Shown: positions 18,266 to 28,003 of the stretch, one piece after another
Layout of the letters: each line of letters begins with the position of its first letter
How positions within the stretch are numbered: the first letter of the stretch is position 1
Assembly (NCBI RefSeq): GCF_001518015.1
Contig: NZ_LPUY01000008.1
Span: 288,447 to 352,446 of the forward strand
Origin: Tritonibacter horizontis
GTDB lineage: Bacteria; Pseudomonadota; Alphaproteobacteria; Rhodobacterales; Rhodobacteraceae
Reading direction: 5' to 3'
DNA length: 64,000 nt
Notes under the pieces: model-generated
The model's database searches: none
Seen by the model: only the letters and a program-made list of their open reading frames with translations
What the model was told of the DNA's origin: nothing
Made by a program: the position numbers and the translations under genes

Positions 18266-19408
18266 TCAGCGGGGCATCGGGTTGTGCGCCTTGTTATAGG
18301 GCGCCCAGTCGGTGATTTCGGGATAATAGCGTTGCCGCCAGCGTCGCACACGCGGGTTCATCACCCGACGCCAGAGCGGCGGTATCATCGCCGCCACAGT
18401 CATGACCGGATAGCCAAACGGCAATTGCGGGGCCTCCGCATCACTATAGTTCTGCAGCAGCGGAAACCGCCGATCCGGCTTGTAGTGATGATCGGAGTGC
18501 CGTTGCAAATTGATCAGAAGCCAGTTGGATGCCTTTTGCGCCGCGTTCCACGAATGGTGGGGCTTGATATGCTCGTATCTGCCCTCGCCCAGGTGTTTGC
18601 GGGTCAGCCCGTAGTGTTCGATGTAGTTGACCAGCTCCAATTGCCAGATCGCCACCCCCGCCTGCACGAGAAACAGCGCCACCCCGGTCCAGCCGCCCAG
18701 CAAAAGTGCCAGCGCCAGCATTCCGGCCTGCAGGGCCCAGTACCGCAGGAACGGGTTGCGCCGGTGGTACCAGGGCAATCCCTTGCGGCGCAACAGGGCG
18801 GCTTCGGCCCGAAAGGCTGAGGTCAGGCATTGCCATAAAACGCGGGGATAATAGCGGTGGAATCCTTCGTTATAGCGGGCGCTGACTGGGTCGCGCGGGG
18901 TGCCGACATAGCGATGGTGAACCAGCAGATGTTCAGAGCGGAAATGCGAATACAAAACGGAGGCCAGCAGGATATCTGCCATCCAGCGCTCCAGCCGGTT
19001 GCTCTGATGCATCAGCTCGTGGCTATAGTTGATGCCGATCGTGCCGGTGATCACGCCCATGCCAAAAAACACCCCGAATTTTTCCAGACTGTCGAGATGC
19101 GCACTCTGGCTGACATAGGCGATCAGGCCGAACAGGGTCAGCAATTGCAGGGGCACCCAAAAGGTTGTCAGGCGGATGTACCAGGTCAGATCGGACTCGG
19201 CGGTCTGCGGATCGGCGTTGTCCAGTTCCAGCCCAAGCACCCCGTCAAGCGCCGCAAACAGGTACCAGGTCGCCAGCGGGGGCAACAGGATACACCACCC
19301 GCCGTACACCCCGGCGATCCAGACCAATGGCAACAGCGCAAGGGACATCCAGAACGGCATGGCATGACGCCAGCCACGCAAATGTTCTGCAGAAATGAAC
19401 TGAGCCAT
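18266..19408 (-). CDS. alkB: Alkane 1-monooxygenase
   Basis: Membrane di-iron hydroxylase that converts n-alkanes to 1-alkanols using rubredoxin-delivered electrons. 380 residues with about six hydrophobic helices. The eight-histidine signature is complete: HELMH (about 129-133), EHLLVHHRYVGTPRDP (about 158-173), the NYIEHYGL motif and LQRHSDHH (about 300-307). EHIKPHHSWN is also typical of AlkB rather than fatty-acid desaturases. Start ATG 19408 has GGAG ten bases upstream; a TTG eight codons earlier is less likely. A run of eight G lies in that leader. No rubredoxin, rubredoxin reductase or AlkS-type regulator is adjacent. Confidence 0.9.
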   Translation of the reverse strand: MAQFISAEHLRGWRHAMPFWMSLALLPLVWIAGVYGGWCILLPPLATWYLFAALDGVLGLELDNADPQTAESDLTWYIRLTTFWVPLQLLTLFGLIAYVSQSAHLDSLEKFGVFFGMGVITGTIGINYSHELMHQSNRLERWMADILLASVLYSHFRSEHLLVHHRYVGTPRDPVSARYNEGFHRYYPRVLWQCLTSAFRAEAALLRRKGLPWYHRRNPFLRYWALQAGMLALALLLGGWTGVALFLVQAGVAIWQLELVNYIEHYGLTRKHLGEGRYEHIKPHHSWNAAQKASNWLLINLQRHSDHHYKPDRRFPLLQNYSDAEAPQLPFGYPVMTVAAMIPPLWRRVMNPRVRRWRQRYYPEITDWAPYNKAHNPMPR

Positions 19409-19484
19409 GGGGGGGGAACTCCGCAAGGTCAAAGGCTTTGAGCCGGAGCCTAGACCGGTTCAGCGGCCAACCCAAGAGGGCAGT

Positions 19485-20555
19485 TCAGCACAGGGTGTCC
19501 CGCACCAGATCATAGGCCTTTCTCATGACCGTCGGCAGGTCGGAGGGGCGAAAATCGTGCCGCCGCAGCAGTTCCTGGTTTGCCTCTGTGACAAACCCGG
19601 CGGGCAATGTGGCGGTGCGGATTTGCAGGATCAGGTGGAAATGGGTGAAGGTGTGCCGGACTTCGGCAGGCGCGGGCGTCCAGTCGGCATCAAAGGGTGC
19701 CGCCTCGCTGGGGGCCGCCTCCCAGTCCGTGCCGGGCCAACCCAGCATCCCGCCCAAAAGCCCCTTGTCGGGGCGACGTTCAAGCAGCCAGTCACCGCAC
19801 TCTGACCGGGCGATATAGACAATCCCATGCCGCGTGGGTTTGGGTTTCTTTGGGGTCTTCCGGGGCAGGTCGGCTGCGGTCCCTTCGGTGCGGGCGCGGC
19901 AGGGCGCGCGCCAGGGGCATATCCCGCAGGCCGGCGACTTCGGCGTGCAGATCGTCGCGCCCAGGTCCATCACGGCCTGGGCGTAATCGCCGGGGCGATG
20001 CTGCGGCGTCAGCGCGGCGGCATGGGCCTTGAGGATCGGTTTCACCCCCGGCAGCGGCGCGTGTTCATCATGCAGGCGGGCCATGACCCGCTCCACATTG
20101 CCATCCAGCACCGTTTCCGGGCGGTCAAAGGCAATCGCCGCCACCGCAGCGGCCGTATAAGGGCCAATACCGGGCAGGCCGATCAGCTCTTCGTAGCTGT
20201 CCGGAAACCTGCCGTCCCGCTCCGTGCTGATGACCCTTGCGCATTTCAGCAGGTTGCGGGCACGGGCGTAATAGCCAAGCCCGGCCCATTCCCCCATGAC
20301 ATCCGCGTCCTGTGCCGCCGCCAGATCGGTGACGGTCGGCCAGCGCCGGGTGAACCGCTCAAAGTAGTCTTTGACAGCGGCCACCGTGGTCTGCTGCAAC
20401 ATGACTTCGCTCAGCCATATGCGATAGGGATCGGGGATCACGCCCTGCGCCCGGTCGGCGGGGGCGACACGCCAGGGCATCGCCCGCGCGTGCACATCGT
20501 ACCAGTCCAGCAAGTCGCGGCTCAGCGCATCGGCGGAGTGAGCGAGGTCACGCAT
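19485..20555 (-). CDS. mutY: A/G-specific adenine DNA glycosylase
   Basis: Removes adenine mispaired with 8-oxoguanine. 356 residues, normal length. Motifs: MPWR near the N-terminus, SEVMLQQTTV with the catalytic Glu, helix-hairpin-helix LPGIGPYTAAAV, and VLDGNVERVMAR carrying the catalytic Asp. The iron-sulfur cluster motif C-x6-C-x2-C-x5-C (CTPKSPACGICPWRAPC, about 202-218) is complete. The C-terminal NUDIX-like domain (residues about 235-350) recognises 8-oxoG. Divergent from dciA. Confidence 0.95.
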   Translation of the reverse strand: MRDLAHSADALSRDLLDWYDVHARAMPWRVAPADRAQGVIPDPYRIWLSEVMLQQTTVAAVKDYFERFTRRWPTVTDLAAAQDADVMGEWAGLGYYARARNLLKCARVISTERDGRFPDSYEELIGLPGIGPYTAAAVAAIAFDRPETVLDGNVERVMARLHDEHAPLPGVKPILKAHAAALTPQHRPGDYAQAVMDLGATICTPKSPACGICPWRAPCRARTEGTAADLPRKTPKKPKPTRHGIVYIARSECGDWLLERRPDKGLLGGMLGWPGTDWEAAPSEAAPFDADWTPAPAEVRHTFTHFHLILQIRTATLPAGFVTEANQELLRRHDFRPSDLPTVMRKAYDLVRDTLC

Positions 20556-20639
20556 TCTTTATCCTTTGGTCACGGGTTTGGCTGGTCTCTCGACGCCGGC
20601 CCTTTACAATAGGGCGAACAGTCACGCAAAACCACAGTC

Positions 20640-21161
20640 ATGGCATTCAGACGACCCACCACACGCGGTTTCAAACGCACAGGCTCCTTGCTGAACGACC
20701 AGATTCGCAAGGCCGGCGAAAGCCGTGGCTTTGCCGTGTCCCGGCTGCTGACCCATTGGGAAGAGATCGTCGGCCCGGAACTGGCCGCCATGGCCCGCCC
20801 GGTCAAGGTCGGCTATGGGCGCGGCGGCATGGGGGCGACGCTTACGGTTCTGACCACCGGGGCCTATGCGCCGATGCTCGAAATGCAAAAAACCGCCCTG
20901 CGCGACAAGGTCAATGCGGTCTATGGGTATAACGCGATTTCAAAGCTGCATATCACCCAGACAGCCCCGATAGGGTTTTCCGAAGGCCAGGTTGATTTTC
21001 GCTATGCGCCGAAAGTGCGCCCGCCCGTTGAGCCCGCGCCAGAAGACATCGCCGAAGCACAGAAACGAACCACAGGCGTTGAGAACGAAGAGCTGCGCGC
21101 GGCCCTGGAACGGCTTGGGCGCAATGTACTGACACGACAAAAAACAACTCGAAAGGGGTAG
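20640..21161 (+). CDS. DUF721/DciA-family protein
   Basis: 173 residues. The DUF721 core covers about residues 20-110 (NDQIRKAGESRGFAVSRLL, WEEIVGPELAAMARPVKV), a KH-like fold. In many bacteria lacking DnaC/DnaI, DciA proteins help load the replicative helicase. The C-terminal about 60 residues are charged and probably disordered. Two bases separate it from the DsbA-like gene, so the two form an operon. Divergent from mutY. A helicase-loader role is from family knowledge. Confidence 0.8.
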   Translation: MAFRRPTTRGFKRTGSLLNDQIRKAGESRGFAVSRLLTHWEEIVGPELAAMARPVKVGYGRGGMGATLTVLTTGAYAPMLEMQKTALRDKVNAVYGYNAISKLHITQTAPIGFSEGQVDFRYAPKVRPPVEPAPEDIAEAQKRTTGVENEELRAALERLGRNVLTRQKTTRKG

Positions 21162-21163
21162 AA

Positions 21164-21856
21164 ATGACCCGTCTCATGACCGGTATCTGCGCGGCAGTTG
21201 CCATTTCCGCTGGTGCCTATGCCATCAACACTTACATGACCCGCACCGGTGAAACCAGTCTGCTGGATCTGGACCTCGTCGGCATGGCCGAAGCGCAGGA
21301 AGCCGTCGATGCGGCCGACATCGACACCTCTACGATCGTCGAAATGGCGCAAGGGGCCGAGGATGCACCGGTCACGCTGATCGAGTATGCCTCCTACACC
21401 TGTCCGCATTGCGCCAGCTTCCACGCGGATTCCTACAAGAAACTCAAGGCGGACTTTATCGAGACCGGGAAGGTCAAATTCGTCTACCGCGAGGTTTACT
21501 TCGACCGCTTCGGTCTCTGGGCGTCGATGGTGGCGCGCTGCGGTGGCCAGGAGAAATTCTTTGGCATCACCGATATGATCTTTGAAAAACAGTCCGAATG
21601 GACCCGTGCCGGTGGGCCGGGTGAAATCGTTGACGAGCTGAAAAAGATCGGTCGCCTGGCCGGACTGGAGAACGAACAGCTGGATGTCTGTATGCAAGAC
21701 GCCACCAAGGCGCAGACGCTGGTGACCTGGTATCAGGAAAATGCCACCGCAGATGACATCAGCTCGACCCCGTCGTTCCTGTTGAACGGCACCAAGATGT
21801 CCAACCAGCCCTACCCCGAAATCAAGGCCCTGATCGAGGCCGAGCTCGACGGTTAA
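21164..21856 (+). CDS. DsbA-family thiol oxidoreductase
   Basis: Periplasmic disulfide-forming protein, 230 residues. The N-terminal hydrophobic stretch (GICAAVAISAGAYAI) is a signal peptide or anchor. The thioredoxin fold starts at about 65 with VTLIEYASYTCPHCASF, an active-site CPHC as in DsbA. The helical insertion and the cis-proline motif SSTPSFLLNGT near 200 complete the family picture. It starts 2 bases after the dciA stop, with AAAGGGG just ahead. The partner DsbB is not in the window. Confidence 0.9.
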   Translation: MTRLMTGICAAVAISAGAYAINTYMTRTGETSLLDLDLVGMAEAQEAVDAADIDTSTIVEMAQGAEDAPVTLIEYASYTCPHCASFHADSYKKLKADFIETGKVKFVYREVYFDRFGLWASMVARCGGQEKFFGITDMIFEKQSEWTRAGGPGEIVDELKKIGRLAGLENEQLDVCMQDATKAQTLVTWYQENATADDISSTPSFLLNGTKMSNQPYPEIKALIEAELDG

Positions 21857-21901
21857 GCGCGCACCGCGCAGTTTCTGGGAATTGCTTTGCGCCGGCTCCT
21901 C

Positions 21902-22903
21902 TCACCGAGGAGGCGGCGCAATTGTCTTCAACCGGTCCAGCAGGGCCTCGGCCTCGGGGATCTGCAAGCGCACCGGCAGGGTGATGACCTTGTGACGGAA
22001 GGCGGCGGGCAGGCGCACGGCATCCTTCTCCGTTGTGACCAGCTGCGCCCGCAGGCGCTGGGCGTCCTGTTCCAACCGGGTCAAAAGCGCAGCCGACAAC
22101 GACTGATGATCGTCCAGCGCCTCGGTCCGACACAGATCCGCGCCAAGTGACCGCAGTGTGGCAAAAAATTTCTCCGGGTAGCCGATGCCGGCAAAGGCCA
22201 GCACTTTGGTCCCGGCCCAGGGCATGCCGGTGGGCAAGGGGGCCACGTATCCGGTCACATGCGGCACGGCTATCGCCCCCTGCCATTGTGTGGCGAAACC
22301 GGTTTGCGCGGTCTCGTCGCCGAGGCTCAGCACCAGATCGGCGCGTTTCAGCCCGGTATCGACCGGTTCGCGCAAGGGGCCGGCGGGCAGGCAGCGCCCG
22401 TTGCCAAACCCGCGTGCGGCATCCACCACCACGATCGAGAAATCCTTGACCACCGACGGGTTCTGAAATCCGTCATCCAACAGGATGACACTGGCGCCGG
22501 CCTGCGCGGCGGCCGCGGCACCCGCAGCGCGATCCTTTGCCACCCAAACTTCGCCAAAGGCTGCCATCAGCAAGGGTTCGTCGCCGACATCAGATGCCTT
22601 ATGGCGTCCGGGATCGACCTGCACCGGGCCGTCGAGGGCACCGCCATAGCCGCGTGACACCACATGCGGCGTGTGACCCAGCTGCGCCAGATGTTCCAGC
22701 AGCCAGATCACGGTGGGCGTCTTGCCGGTGCCACCTGCATTCAGGTTGCCGACGCAAACCACCGGAACAGCAACACGCAGCGGTGTGCCACGGCGCAGCC
22801 GGGCAGCGGTGGCGCGGGCAAAGAGCCAGCCCAGCGGTGCCAGAAGGGCTCTGCGAACATCGAACCGGTCCGGCGGTATGTTCCAGAACTCAGGCGGACG
22901 CAT
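21902..22903 (-). CDS. lpxK: Tetraacyldisaccharide 4'-kinase
   Basis: Phosphorylates the 4' position of lipid A precursor at the inner membrane. 333 residues. The hydrophobic N-terminal helix region ([19 protein letters not shown]) precedes the Walker A loop [13 protein letters not shown] (about 50-62). SRGYGG, the catalytic DDGFQN region (about 145) and [10 protein letters not shown] are also characteristic. Start ATG 22903 overlaps the preceding GT30 gene by 14 bases, so the two are translationally coupled. This is the last gene of the pmbA-IMPase-GT30-lpxK operon. Confidence 0.93.
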   Translation of the reverse strand: MRPPEFWNIPPDRFDVRRALLAPLGWLFARATAARLRRGTPLRVAVPVVCVGNLNAGGTGKTPTVIWLLEHLAQLGHTPHVVSRGYGGALDGPVQVDPGRHKASDVGDEPLLMAAFGEVWVAKDRAAGAAAAAQAGASVILLDDGFQNPSVVKDFSIVVVDAARGFGNGRCLPAGPLREPVDTGLKRADLVLSLGDETAQTGFATQWQGAIAVPHVTGYVAPLPTGMPWAGTKVLAFAGIGYPEKFFATLRSLGADLCRTEALDDHQSLSAALLTRLEQDAQRLRAQLVTTEKDAVRLPAAFRHKVITLPVRLQIPEAEALLDRLKTIAPPPR

Positions 22904-24086
22904 GGCGGGCTTCGTTCTGGTCCAGAATATCCTGCACCTTTTCCAGCAACGCATCTGTCATCGCGGCTCCTTCCGTCACCACCTGCCAGCCGGCAAAGGC
23001 CATTTCCGCCGCCTGATCCGGCGAGGACAGCCGGAGAACCGACTCGGCGAGGTCTTCCTCGCCGTAGATCCGGACAGCGGCATCGCTTGCGGCGAGGCGA
23101 TCATAGGCCCTCGCATGGGACACCACACCGGGGCCATGGATGATCGCCGATCCCAGCGCCGCAGCATCCAGCGGGCTACTGCCCTGCGCGCCCCGGATCA
23201 GACTGTTGCCAAGGAACACAACCGGGCACAGCCGATACCACAAACCCAGATCCTCGGTCAGACCGATCACCACCTGGGTGTGATCGTCCGGGTCTTCGCC
23301 GGTGTCCCAGTCGGCAAAGGACAGCCCGGTGTTCCGCAAGGCCCGCCGGGCGGCATCAAGGTCTTCGAACGTATCAACCGTCAGCACCAGAACAAGCCGG
23401 TGCAGCAGCCGGAGCGCCGCACGATGGGCGTTCAGGATGGGCTGCAATTCGGTCAGCGACAGACGCGCCGCCAGCCACAGGGGCCGGCTGCCAAAGTGCG
23501 CCTGCAGTCGCGTCAATTCTTCGTCGTTGCAGTTTGGCGGGCTGGTGGATTGGTAGAGGCGCCCAAGCGTGCGAATGCGGGCCGGGGCAACGCCCGCGCG
23601 CTGCAGCCGGTCCGCGACCTCCGGGTTTGGAACCAGAATTTCGGAAAATCCGTTCAGCAACCGGTGGCGCTGATCCGGCAGCCAGCGCGAGGCCCGGCCC
23701 GGCAGTTCCTCGACATCGATGTCGATCAACAGGGCAGGCACGTCCCGGTCCCGCAATTGGCGCATCAACAGGCGGCGCATCCGCCCCCCGGCCCAGACAC
23801 AGAGATCCGGCTGCCAGTGATCGAGAAAGGCACGCACGTCATTGGGCTGTTCGATCGTCAGCACGCCAAGCGGAATATCGCAGCCTTCGGGCAATTGCGT
23901 CGGGCGCATTTCCTCTTCCCAGGTCAGCATCAGCGACAGGTCGGGCCGCATCGTCTTCAGCCGGTTGCCCACGTCGCACAGACCCATCAACCGTTCCTGG
24001 GTGGTTGCATGGGCCCAGACCACTTCGCCCTTTGGCCGGAGCGGTGGCGTCAGGCTGACGCCCAGGTCGTCGGTCTGCCTCGGCAT
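22890..24086 (-). CDS. GT30-family glycosyltransferase (divergent Kdo transferase-like)
   Basis: 398 residues; its position beside lpxK argues for the Kdo transferase WaaA. The C-terminal half has a recognisable GT-B nucleotide-sugar region: [26 protein letters not shown] corresponds to the GGSLVPRGGHNPLEPAALG-type motif of WaaA. The N-terminal half is unusual. It begins directly with the domain, without the usual N-terminal membrane helix. The SVGE-type loop reads ATTQERL, keeping a Glu at the catalytic base position. The METELWPN-type motif is replaced by [11 protein letters not shown]. It may be a true but divergent WaaA or a paralogue with another acceptor. Start ATG 24086 shares one base with the upstream stop (TGATG). 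Confidence 0.7.
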   Translation of the reverse strand: MPRQTDDLGVSLTPPLRPKGEVVWAHATTQERLMGLCDVGNRLKTMRPDLSLMLTWEEEMRPTQLPEGCDIPLGVLTIEQPNDVRAFLDHWQPDLCVWAGGRMRRLLMRQLRDRDVPALLIDIDVEELPGRASRWLPDQRHRLLNGFSEILVPNPEVADRLQRAGVAPARIRTLGRLYQSTSPPNCNDEELTRLQAHFGSRPLWLAARLSLTELQPILNAHRAALRLLHRLVLVLTVDTFEDLDAARRALRNTGLSFADWDTGEDPDDHTQVVIGLTEDLGLWYRLCPVVFLGNSLIRGAQGSSPLDAAALGSAIIHGPGVVSHARAYDRLAASDAAVRIYGEEDLAESVLRLSSPDQAAEMAFAGWQVVTEGAAMTDALLEKVQDILDQNEARHASA

Positions 24087-24886
24087 CAGCTGTCGCCTTC
24101 CGCCGTGTGATAGACCAGACGCGACAAAAGCTGCCGGTGAAGGGCCCGCCCGCCGGCCACAACCCCGTTCTGAAGCGCGTCCGGTCGGTTGAACCGCAGC
24201 GCCGCGCCGCTGCGATCCGAGACACATCCCCCGGCCTCTTGCAGCAGCAGGGCACCGGCGGCAATATCCCACTCCCAGGTGGGGCGCAGCGTCAGCATGG
24301 CGTCATAGGTGCCATCCGCCACCCGCGCCATCCGGTAGGCAAGCGATGGGCGATGGCTGCGGCGAAAGGCCGGCGGCTGGCCATCGGTCCAATGCTGCGG
24401 CTCCAGGGTGGGCGTTGCGCTCAACACGTGCGAGGCCTCCGCATCGCTGGTGGCGCTGACCGCGACCGGCGTGCCATTGCAGGCGGCGCCCTGACCGGCG
24501 GCGGCCTCAAACATCAGGCCCCGCTGCGGCAGGTAGACAACGGCCGTCACCGGTTCGCCGTCTTTGACAATCGCCAGCGAATGCGCCCAGGTTCGCGACC
24601 CATCCGCAAAACTGCGGGTGCCGTCGATCGGGTCGATGACAAAGACACGGCGGCAGGACAAACGGCTTGGCTCATTCTCGCTCTCTTCGGAGAGCCAGCC
24701 ATAGTCGGGGCGCGCGGCTTTCAGATGATCCTCCAGATACCGGTTCACCGCCAGGTCGGCTTCGGTGACCGGGCCCGCCCCATCGGGCTTGTCCCACTTA
24801 CGGGCCTCCGTGCCGACATACTGCAGCGCAATTTCACCTGCAGAGCGCGCAGCCGAGACAAGCAGAGACAGATCATTCTCCGGCAA
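24086..24886 (-). CDS. Inositol monophosphatase family phosphatase
   Basis: Mg-dependent, Li-sensitive phosphatase of 266 residues, perhaps a CysQ-type 3'(2'),5'-bisphosphate nucleotidase. Metal-site motifs: the EESEN loop (about 65-70), DPIDGTRSF (about 85-93) and the C-terminal WEWDIAAGALLLQEAGG (about 205-221). The start is a TTG at 24886 with AAGGGA six bases ahead; an in-frame stop lies two codons upstream of it and no ATG fits. It overlaps the end of pmbA by 14 bases and the next gene by one. Confidence 0.85.
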   Translation of the reverse strand: MPENDLSLLVSAARSAGEIALQYVGTEARKWDKPDGAGPVTEADLAVNRYLEDHLKAARPDYGWLSEESENEPSRLSCRRVFVIDPIDGTRSFADGSRTWAHSLAIVKDGEPVTAVVYLPQRGLMFEAAAGQGAACNGTPVAVSATSDAEASHVLSATPTLEPQHWTDGQPPAFRRSHRPSLAYRMARVADGTYDAMLTLRPTWEWDIAAGALLLQEAGGCVSDRSGAALRFNRPDALQNGVVAGGRALHRQLLSRLVYHTAEGDS

Positions 24887-26219
24887 GTGTCATCCCTTCG
24901 ACGAGCAAGGACGGGACGATGCGGGACAGATACGTCCGGGCATCATTGGCCGGCACCAGGGTTTTCAGCATGTCCAGCAGGTTGCCGGCGATGGTGACCT
25001 CGTTGACGGGATAGGCGATCTCGCCATTCTCCACCCAGAAACCGGAGGCCCCGCGCGAATAGTCGCCGGTGTTGGGGTTGATGGTGGAACCGATCATCGA
25101 GGTGACCAGCAGTCCGGTACCCATGTCGCGCAACAGGTCAGATTTGCTCTGGCTGCCCTGCGTCATCGAGATATTCCAGTTCGACGGGGACGGCACCGAC
25201 CCAATGCCACGGGTTGCATTGCCGGTGCTGGTCAGGCCCAGCTTGCGGGCCGAGGCAAGGTCCAGCGTCCAGCCGGTCAGAACGCCGTTGTCGACAATCG
25301 CGCGGCGCTGCGTCGCCAGACCTTCGCCATCAAACGGACGAGAGCCGGTCTGGCGCGGGCGGAACGGATCTTCGATCAGCGAAAGCGCGGCCGGCAGGAC
25401 GGCTGTGCCGAGGCGGTCCTTCAGCCAGCTCGACCCGCGGGCGACGGCGGATCCGTTGCTGGCGCTCAGCAAATGTCCAATCAGGGAGGATGAGATCCGT
25501 TCGTCAAACACCACAGGATAGGCGCCGGTCTTGGGGCGGCGGGCGCCGTGGCGCTCGACGGCGCGCAGGCCGGCGGTGCGGCCGATGTCCTCTGCGGGGC
25601 GCAGATCGGTCTGAAAGATGCGAGAATCGCCGTCATAGTCGCGCTCCATCCCGGTGCCGGTGCCGGCGATCCCGACACAGGACACCGACCGGCTGGTCCG
25701 TGTGTAGCCACCGGAAAACCCATTGCTTGCCGCAAGGTGGATCTGGTGACGGCCATAGCCGGCGGCGGCGGATTGCACCTGGGTGATGCCGTCAATCGCC
25801 GCACAGGCGGCCTCGGCCGTCAGCGCGTCCTTTTGCAGCGCATCCGGGGCGGGTTCGGGACCGGGGTCGGCCATCTCCAGCGCCGCAAGGTCCCAGTCCC
25901 GGATCAGCTGATCGGGATCTGCCAGACCGGCAAAGGGGTCTTCCGGCGCTTCCCGTGCCATTTCGACCGCCCGTTCCACCATGGCCGTCAGGGTTTCGGG
26001 GCGGGTGTCGGACGATGAAACCTGCGCCTGACGTTTGCCGACAAAGACCCGGACCCCGATGTCCACGCCTTCGGATCTCTCCGCGTGCTCCAACGCGCCA
26101 TCGCGCACTTCGATTGAAAGAGAGCTGCCCTCGGCAGCCATCGCATCGGCCGCATCAGCGCCCGCTTTGCGCGCTGCATCCAAAAGAGCGTGACAGAGGG
26201 TTTCCGGAGTGTGGGTCAT
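24873..26219 (-). CDS. pmbA: TldD/PmbA family protein (TldE-type)
   Basis: Partner subunit of the TldD/TldE metallopeptidase, which trims modified peptides and degrades unfolded proteins. 448 residues. There is no HExxH motif, as expected for the PmbA/TldE half. Typical segments are EGVDIGVRVFVGKRQAQVS (about 55-73), GTGTGMERDYD, PVVFDERISSSLIGHLL, NATRGIGSVPSPSN and NPNTGDYSRGASGFWVENGE near the C-terminus. Start ATG 26219 is preferred over an upstream in-frame start at 26294. First gene of a four-gene overlapping operon. No tldD in this window. Confidence 0.9.
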   Translation of the reverse strand: MTHTPETLCHALLDAARKAGADAADAMAAEGSSLSIEVRDGALEHAERSEGVDIGVRVFVGKRQAQVSSSDTRPETLTAMVERAVEMAREAPEDPFAGLADPDQLIRDWDLAALEMADPGPEPAPDALQKDALTAEAACAAIDGITQVQSAAAGYGRHQIHLAASNGFSGGYTRTSRSVSCVGIAGTGTGMERDYDGDSRIFQTDLRPAEDIGRTAGLRAVERHGARRPKTGAYPVVFDERISSSLIGHLLSASNGSAVARGSSWLKDRLGTAVLPAALSLIEDPFRPRQTGSRPFDGEGLATQRRAIVDNGVLTGWTLDLASARKLGLTSTGNATRGIGSVPSPSNWNISMTQGSQSKSDLLRDMGTGLLVTSMIGSTINPNTGDYSRGASGFWVENGEIAYPVNEVTIAGNLLDMLKTLVPANDARTYLSRIVPSLLVEGMTLAGE

Positions 26220-26294
26220 GAGCACCTTCGCCTGTGAGCAGGAATGAACAAGAGCTAGACAGAGCCTCCGCGTACCGCAAGGCCCGTGCGCCAT

Positions 26295-26322
26295 AAAAAA
26301 GGCCGCCCCGGACGGAGCGGCC
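26295..26322 (-). terminator. Rho-independent terminator of the DUF2125 gene
   Basis: On the minus strand a GC-rich stem (ggccgc 26301-26306 with gcggcc 26317-26322, plus two inner pairs) is followed by six T (26300-26295). It lies about 33 bases past the DUF2125 stop. Confidence 0.8.
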
Positions 26323-26354
26323 CTTGCGAGACCGGCGAAACCAGCAGGGTAATC

Positions 26355-27872
26355 CTACTTCAGCCGCTGACCGTTTGCGAGCACCTTGCCGTCCTCGGTG
26401 ACTTCGATCCTGGAGGTCAACGTGTCCTCGCCGGCACCAGGCACAGAGAACATGCCCATCATCATCCGCGGCCCCATCGCGTCCTCGTTGGACAGAAGAC
26501 CCATGTCGACCAGCTTGTCCAGCAATGTGTTGGCTCCGACCAGCTTGAGGTTGGCTTCACCAGAGGGGGCCGGCAGGCCGTCAAAGGTTTCAAGATCGCT
26601 GTTGTCGAAGGTAAAGGCCCCGGTGCCCGTCAGTTCCGCCCCAGCCACCGACAGCAGCAGTTCGTTCACATCAAGCGAGGTCACCTCGCCGGGTGCCAGC
26701 TCGCCCTTTTCGACCGCGGCCATTTGTGCGTCATCCACAAGATCGACGAACAGTTTTGCGGCCCCGCTCAGGTCGAGGACCAAGGTCGCCGGATCATGGG
26801 GCAGTTCGCCGGTCGGATCGATCAGGGACCAAAGCATTTCCGGCACTGCGAAATCGCGCAAGGCCACGCCCAGGGCAAAATCCTGATCTTCGTCGGATTT
26901 CGTCAGTGGCATCGCGAAATTCATACCGAACTGCTTCATCGACAGCGAAATCGGCAACGGAATTTGCGATCCAGCCGCGCTCAGCGTCATATCGTTGTGG
27001 TCCACGTCGTAGCTCAGACCATCTGAACCAAAGGCGACATTGCTCTCGCCGCCCTGAAACTGGGCCTGCATCAGAAAACTGTCGCCGTCGTCTGTCCCCT
27101 GCACATTCATATTGCCGTCGGCGTATGTGAATTTGCCGATATACGTGGCCCCGGCCCTGAGCAATGCGGCGATGTCAGTCGGGTCCGCGACTTCCGGCCA
27201 CGACATGCCGCCGAAAAAGTCGAGCCCCGACATGGTGCCGCTGACATTCGCGCTGTCGTCCGAGAGCGGGTCCATGAACTGAAACTGATAGTTGAGCGCG
27301 GCCGCGGTCAACGTTTGGTCGTAGGCACGCGCATCGGTGTTCGACATCACCGTTTCCGAGGCGACATCGGACAGGTCCATGGTCAGGCTAAAGTCGTCTT
27401 CGGGCACCTTGTCGCCGTCAATGATCAATTCCGCAAAGGCCAGGGACGCAACCTCGGATTGATAGGTATAGGTCATGCGGGAGGGATCGCCGCGCACGAT
27501 CATCGGCTTGCCGTCGTGGGCATAGATCAACCGGCCGCTGAATTCGTCGTCCTCAACCGCCGTCGTGAATGTGATCGGAACCTCGGCCGGGAACAGGACG
27601 TTGACCGTGCCATCCCCGTTTTCGACAAACTCAAGCGACCCCATGCTGACCGTGGCTTTGCTCATTTCGGTTTCATGCGACAATTGGATGTCAGACAGTT
27701 TCAGCGACACGGCAGAGGGCGTTTCCGTGGCCGACACATCGTAGCCGGACGACGCGAAGTAATCCTTCCAGTCGGACCAGACATCCTGGGCGCTCAGATC
27801 CGCCTGCGCCGCCTGCGCGACAAGAAACAGCGGGACAATCAGGCCCGAACAGCGAAGTGGTGAAAAAGACAT
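26355..27872 (-). CDS. DUF2125-family periplasmic protein
   Basis: 505 residues. The signal peptide (LIVPLFLVAQAAQA, cleavage before DLSAQDVW) is followed by repeated beta-rich segments of about 100-150 residues with many Asp, Ser and Thr, fitting the DUF2125 family, which I know mainly from Rhodobacterales. The function is unknown; the beta-rich repeated structure and export suggest an envelope role (inference). Start ATG 27872 places the signal peptide at the N-terminus; an in-frame start 34 codons earlier is unlikely. Divergent from the SDR gene. Confidence 0.8.
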   Translation of the reverse strand: MSFSPLRCSGLIVPLFLVAQAAQADLSAQDVWSDWKDYFASSGYDVSATETPSAVSLKLSDIQLSHETEMSKATVSMGSLEFVENGDGTVNVLFPAEVPITFTTAVEDDEFSGRLIYAHDGKPMIVRGDPSRMTYTYQSEVASLAFAELIIDGDKVPEDDFSLTMDLSDVASETVMSNTDARAYDQTLTAAALNYQFQFMDPLSDDSANVSGTMSGLDFFGGMSWPEVADPTDIAALLRAGATYIGKFTYADGNMNVQGTDDGDSFLMQAQFQGGESNVAFGSDGLSYDVDHNDMTLSAAGSQIPLPISLSMKQFGMNFAMPLTKSDEDQDFALGVALRDFAVPEMLWSLIDPTGELPHDPATLVLDLSGAAKLFVDLVDDAQMAAVEKGELAPGEVTSLDVNELLLSVAGAELTGTGAFTFDNSDLETFDGLPAPSGEANLKLVGANTLLDKLVDMGLLSNEDAMGPRMMMGMFSVPGAGEDTLTSRIEVTEDGKVLANGQRLK

Positions 27873-28003
27873 GGACGAACCTTTCCTAACGAAGACTGGG
27901 GCGAACCTCTGCGTTCGCGTGCGTGCGGTCAAGGAGCCATTCTCTGGACCCGTCCCCCCTTTGCAGTCTAACACGGTTAAAGACGATGGATGGGAGACGG
28001 TTT

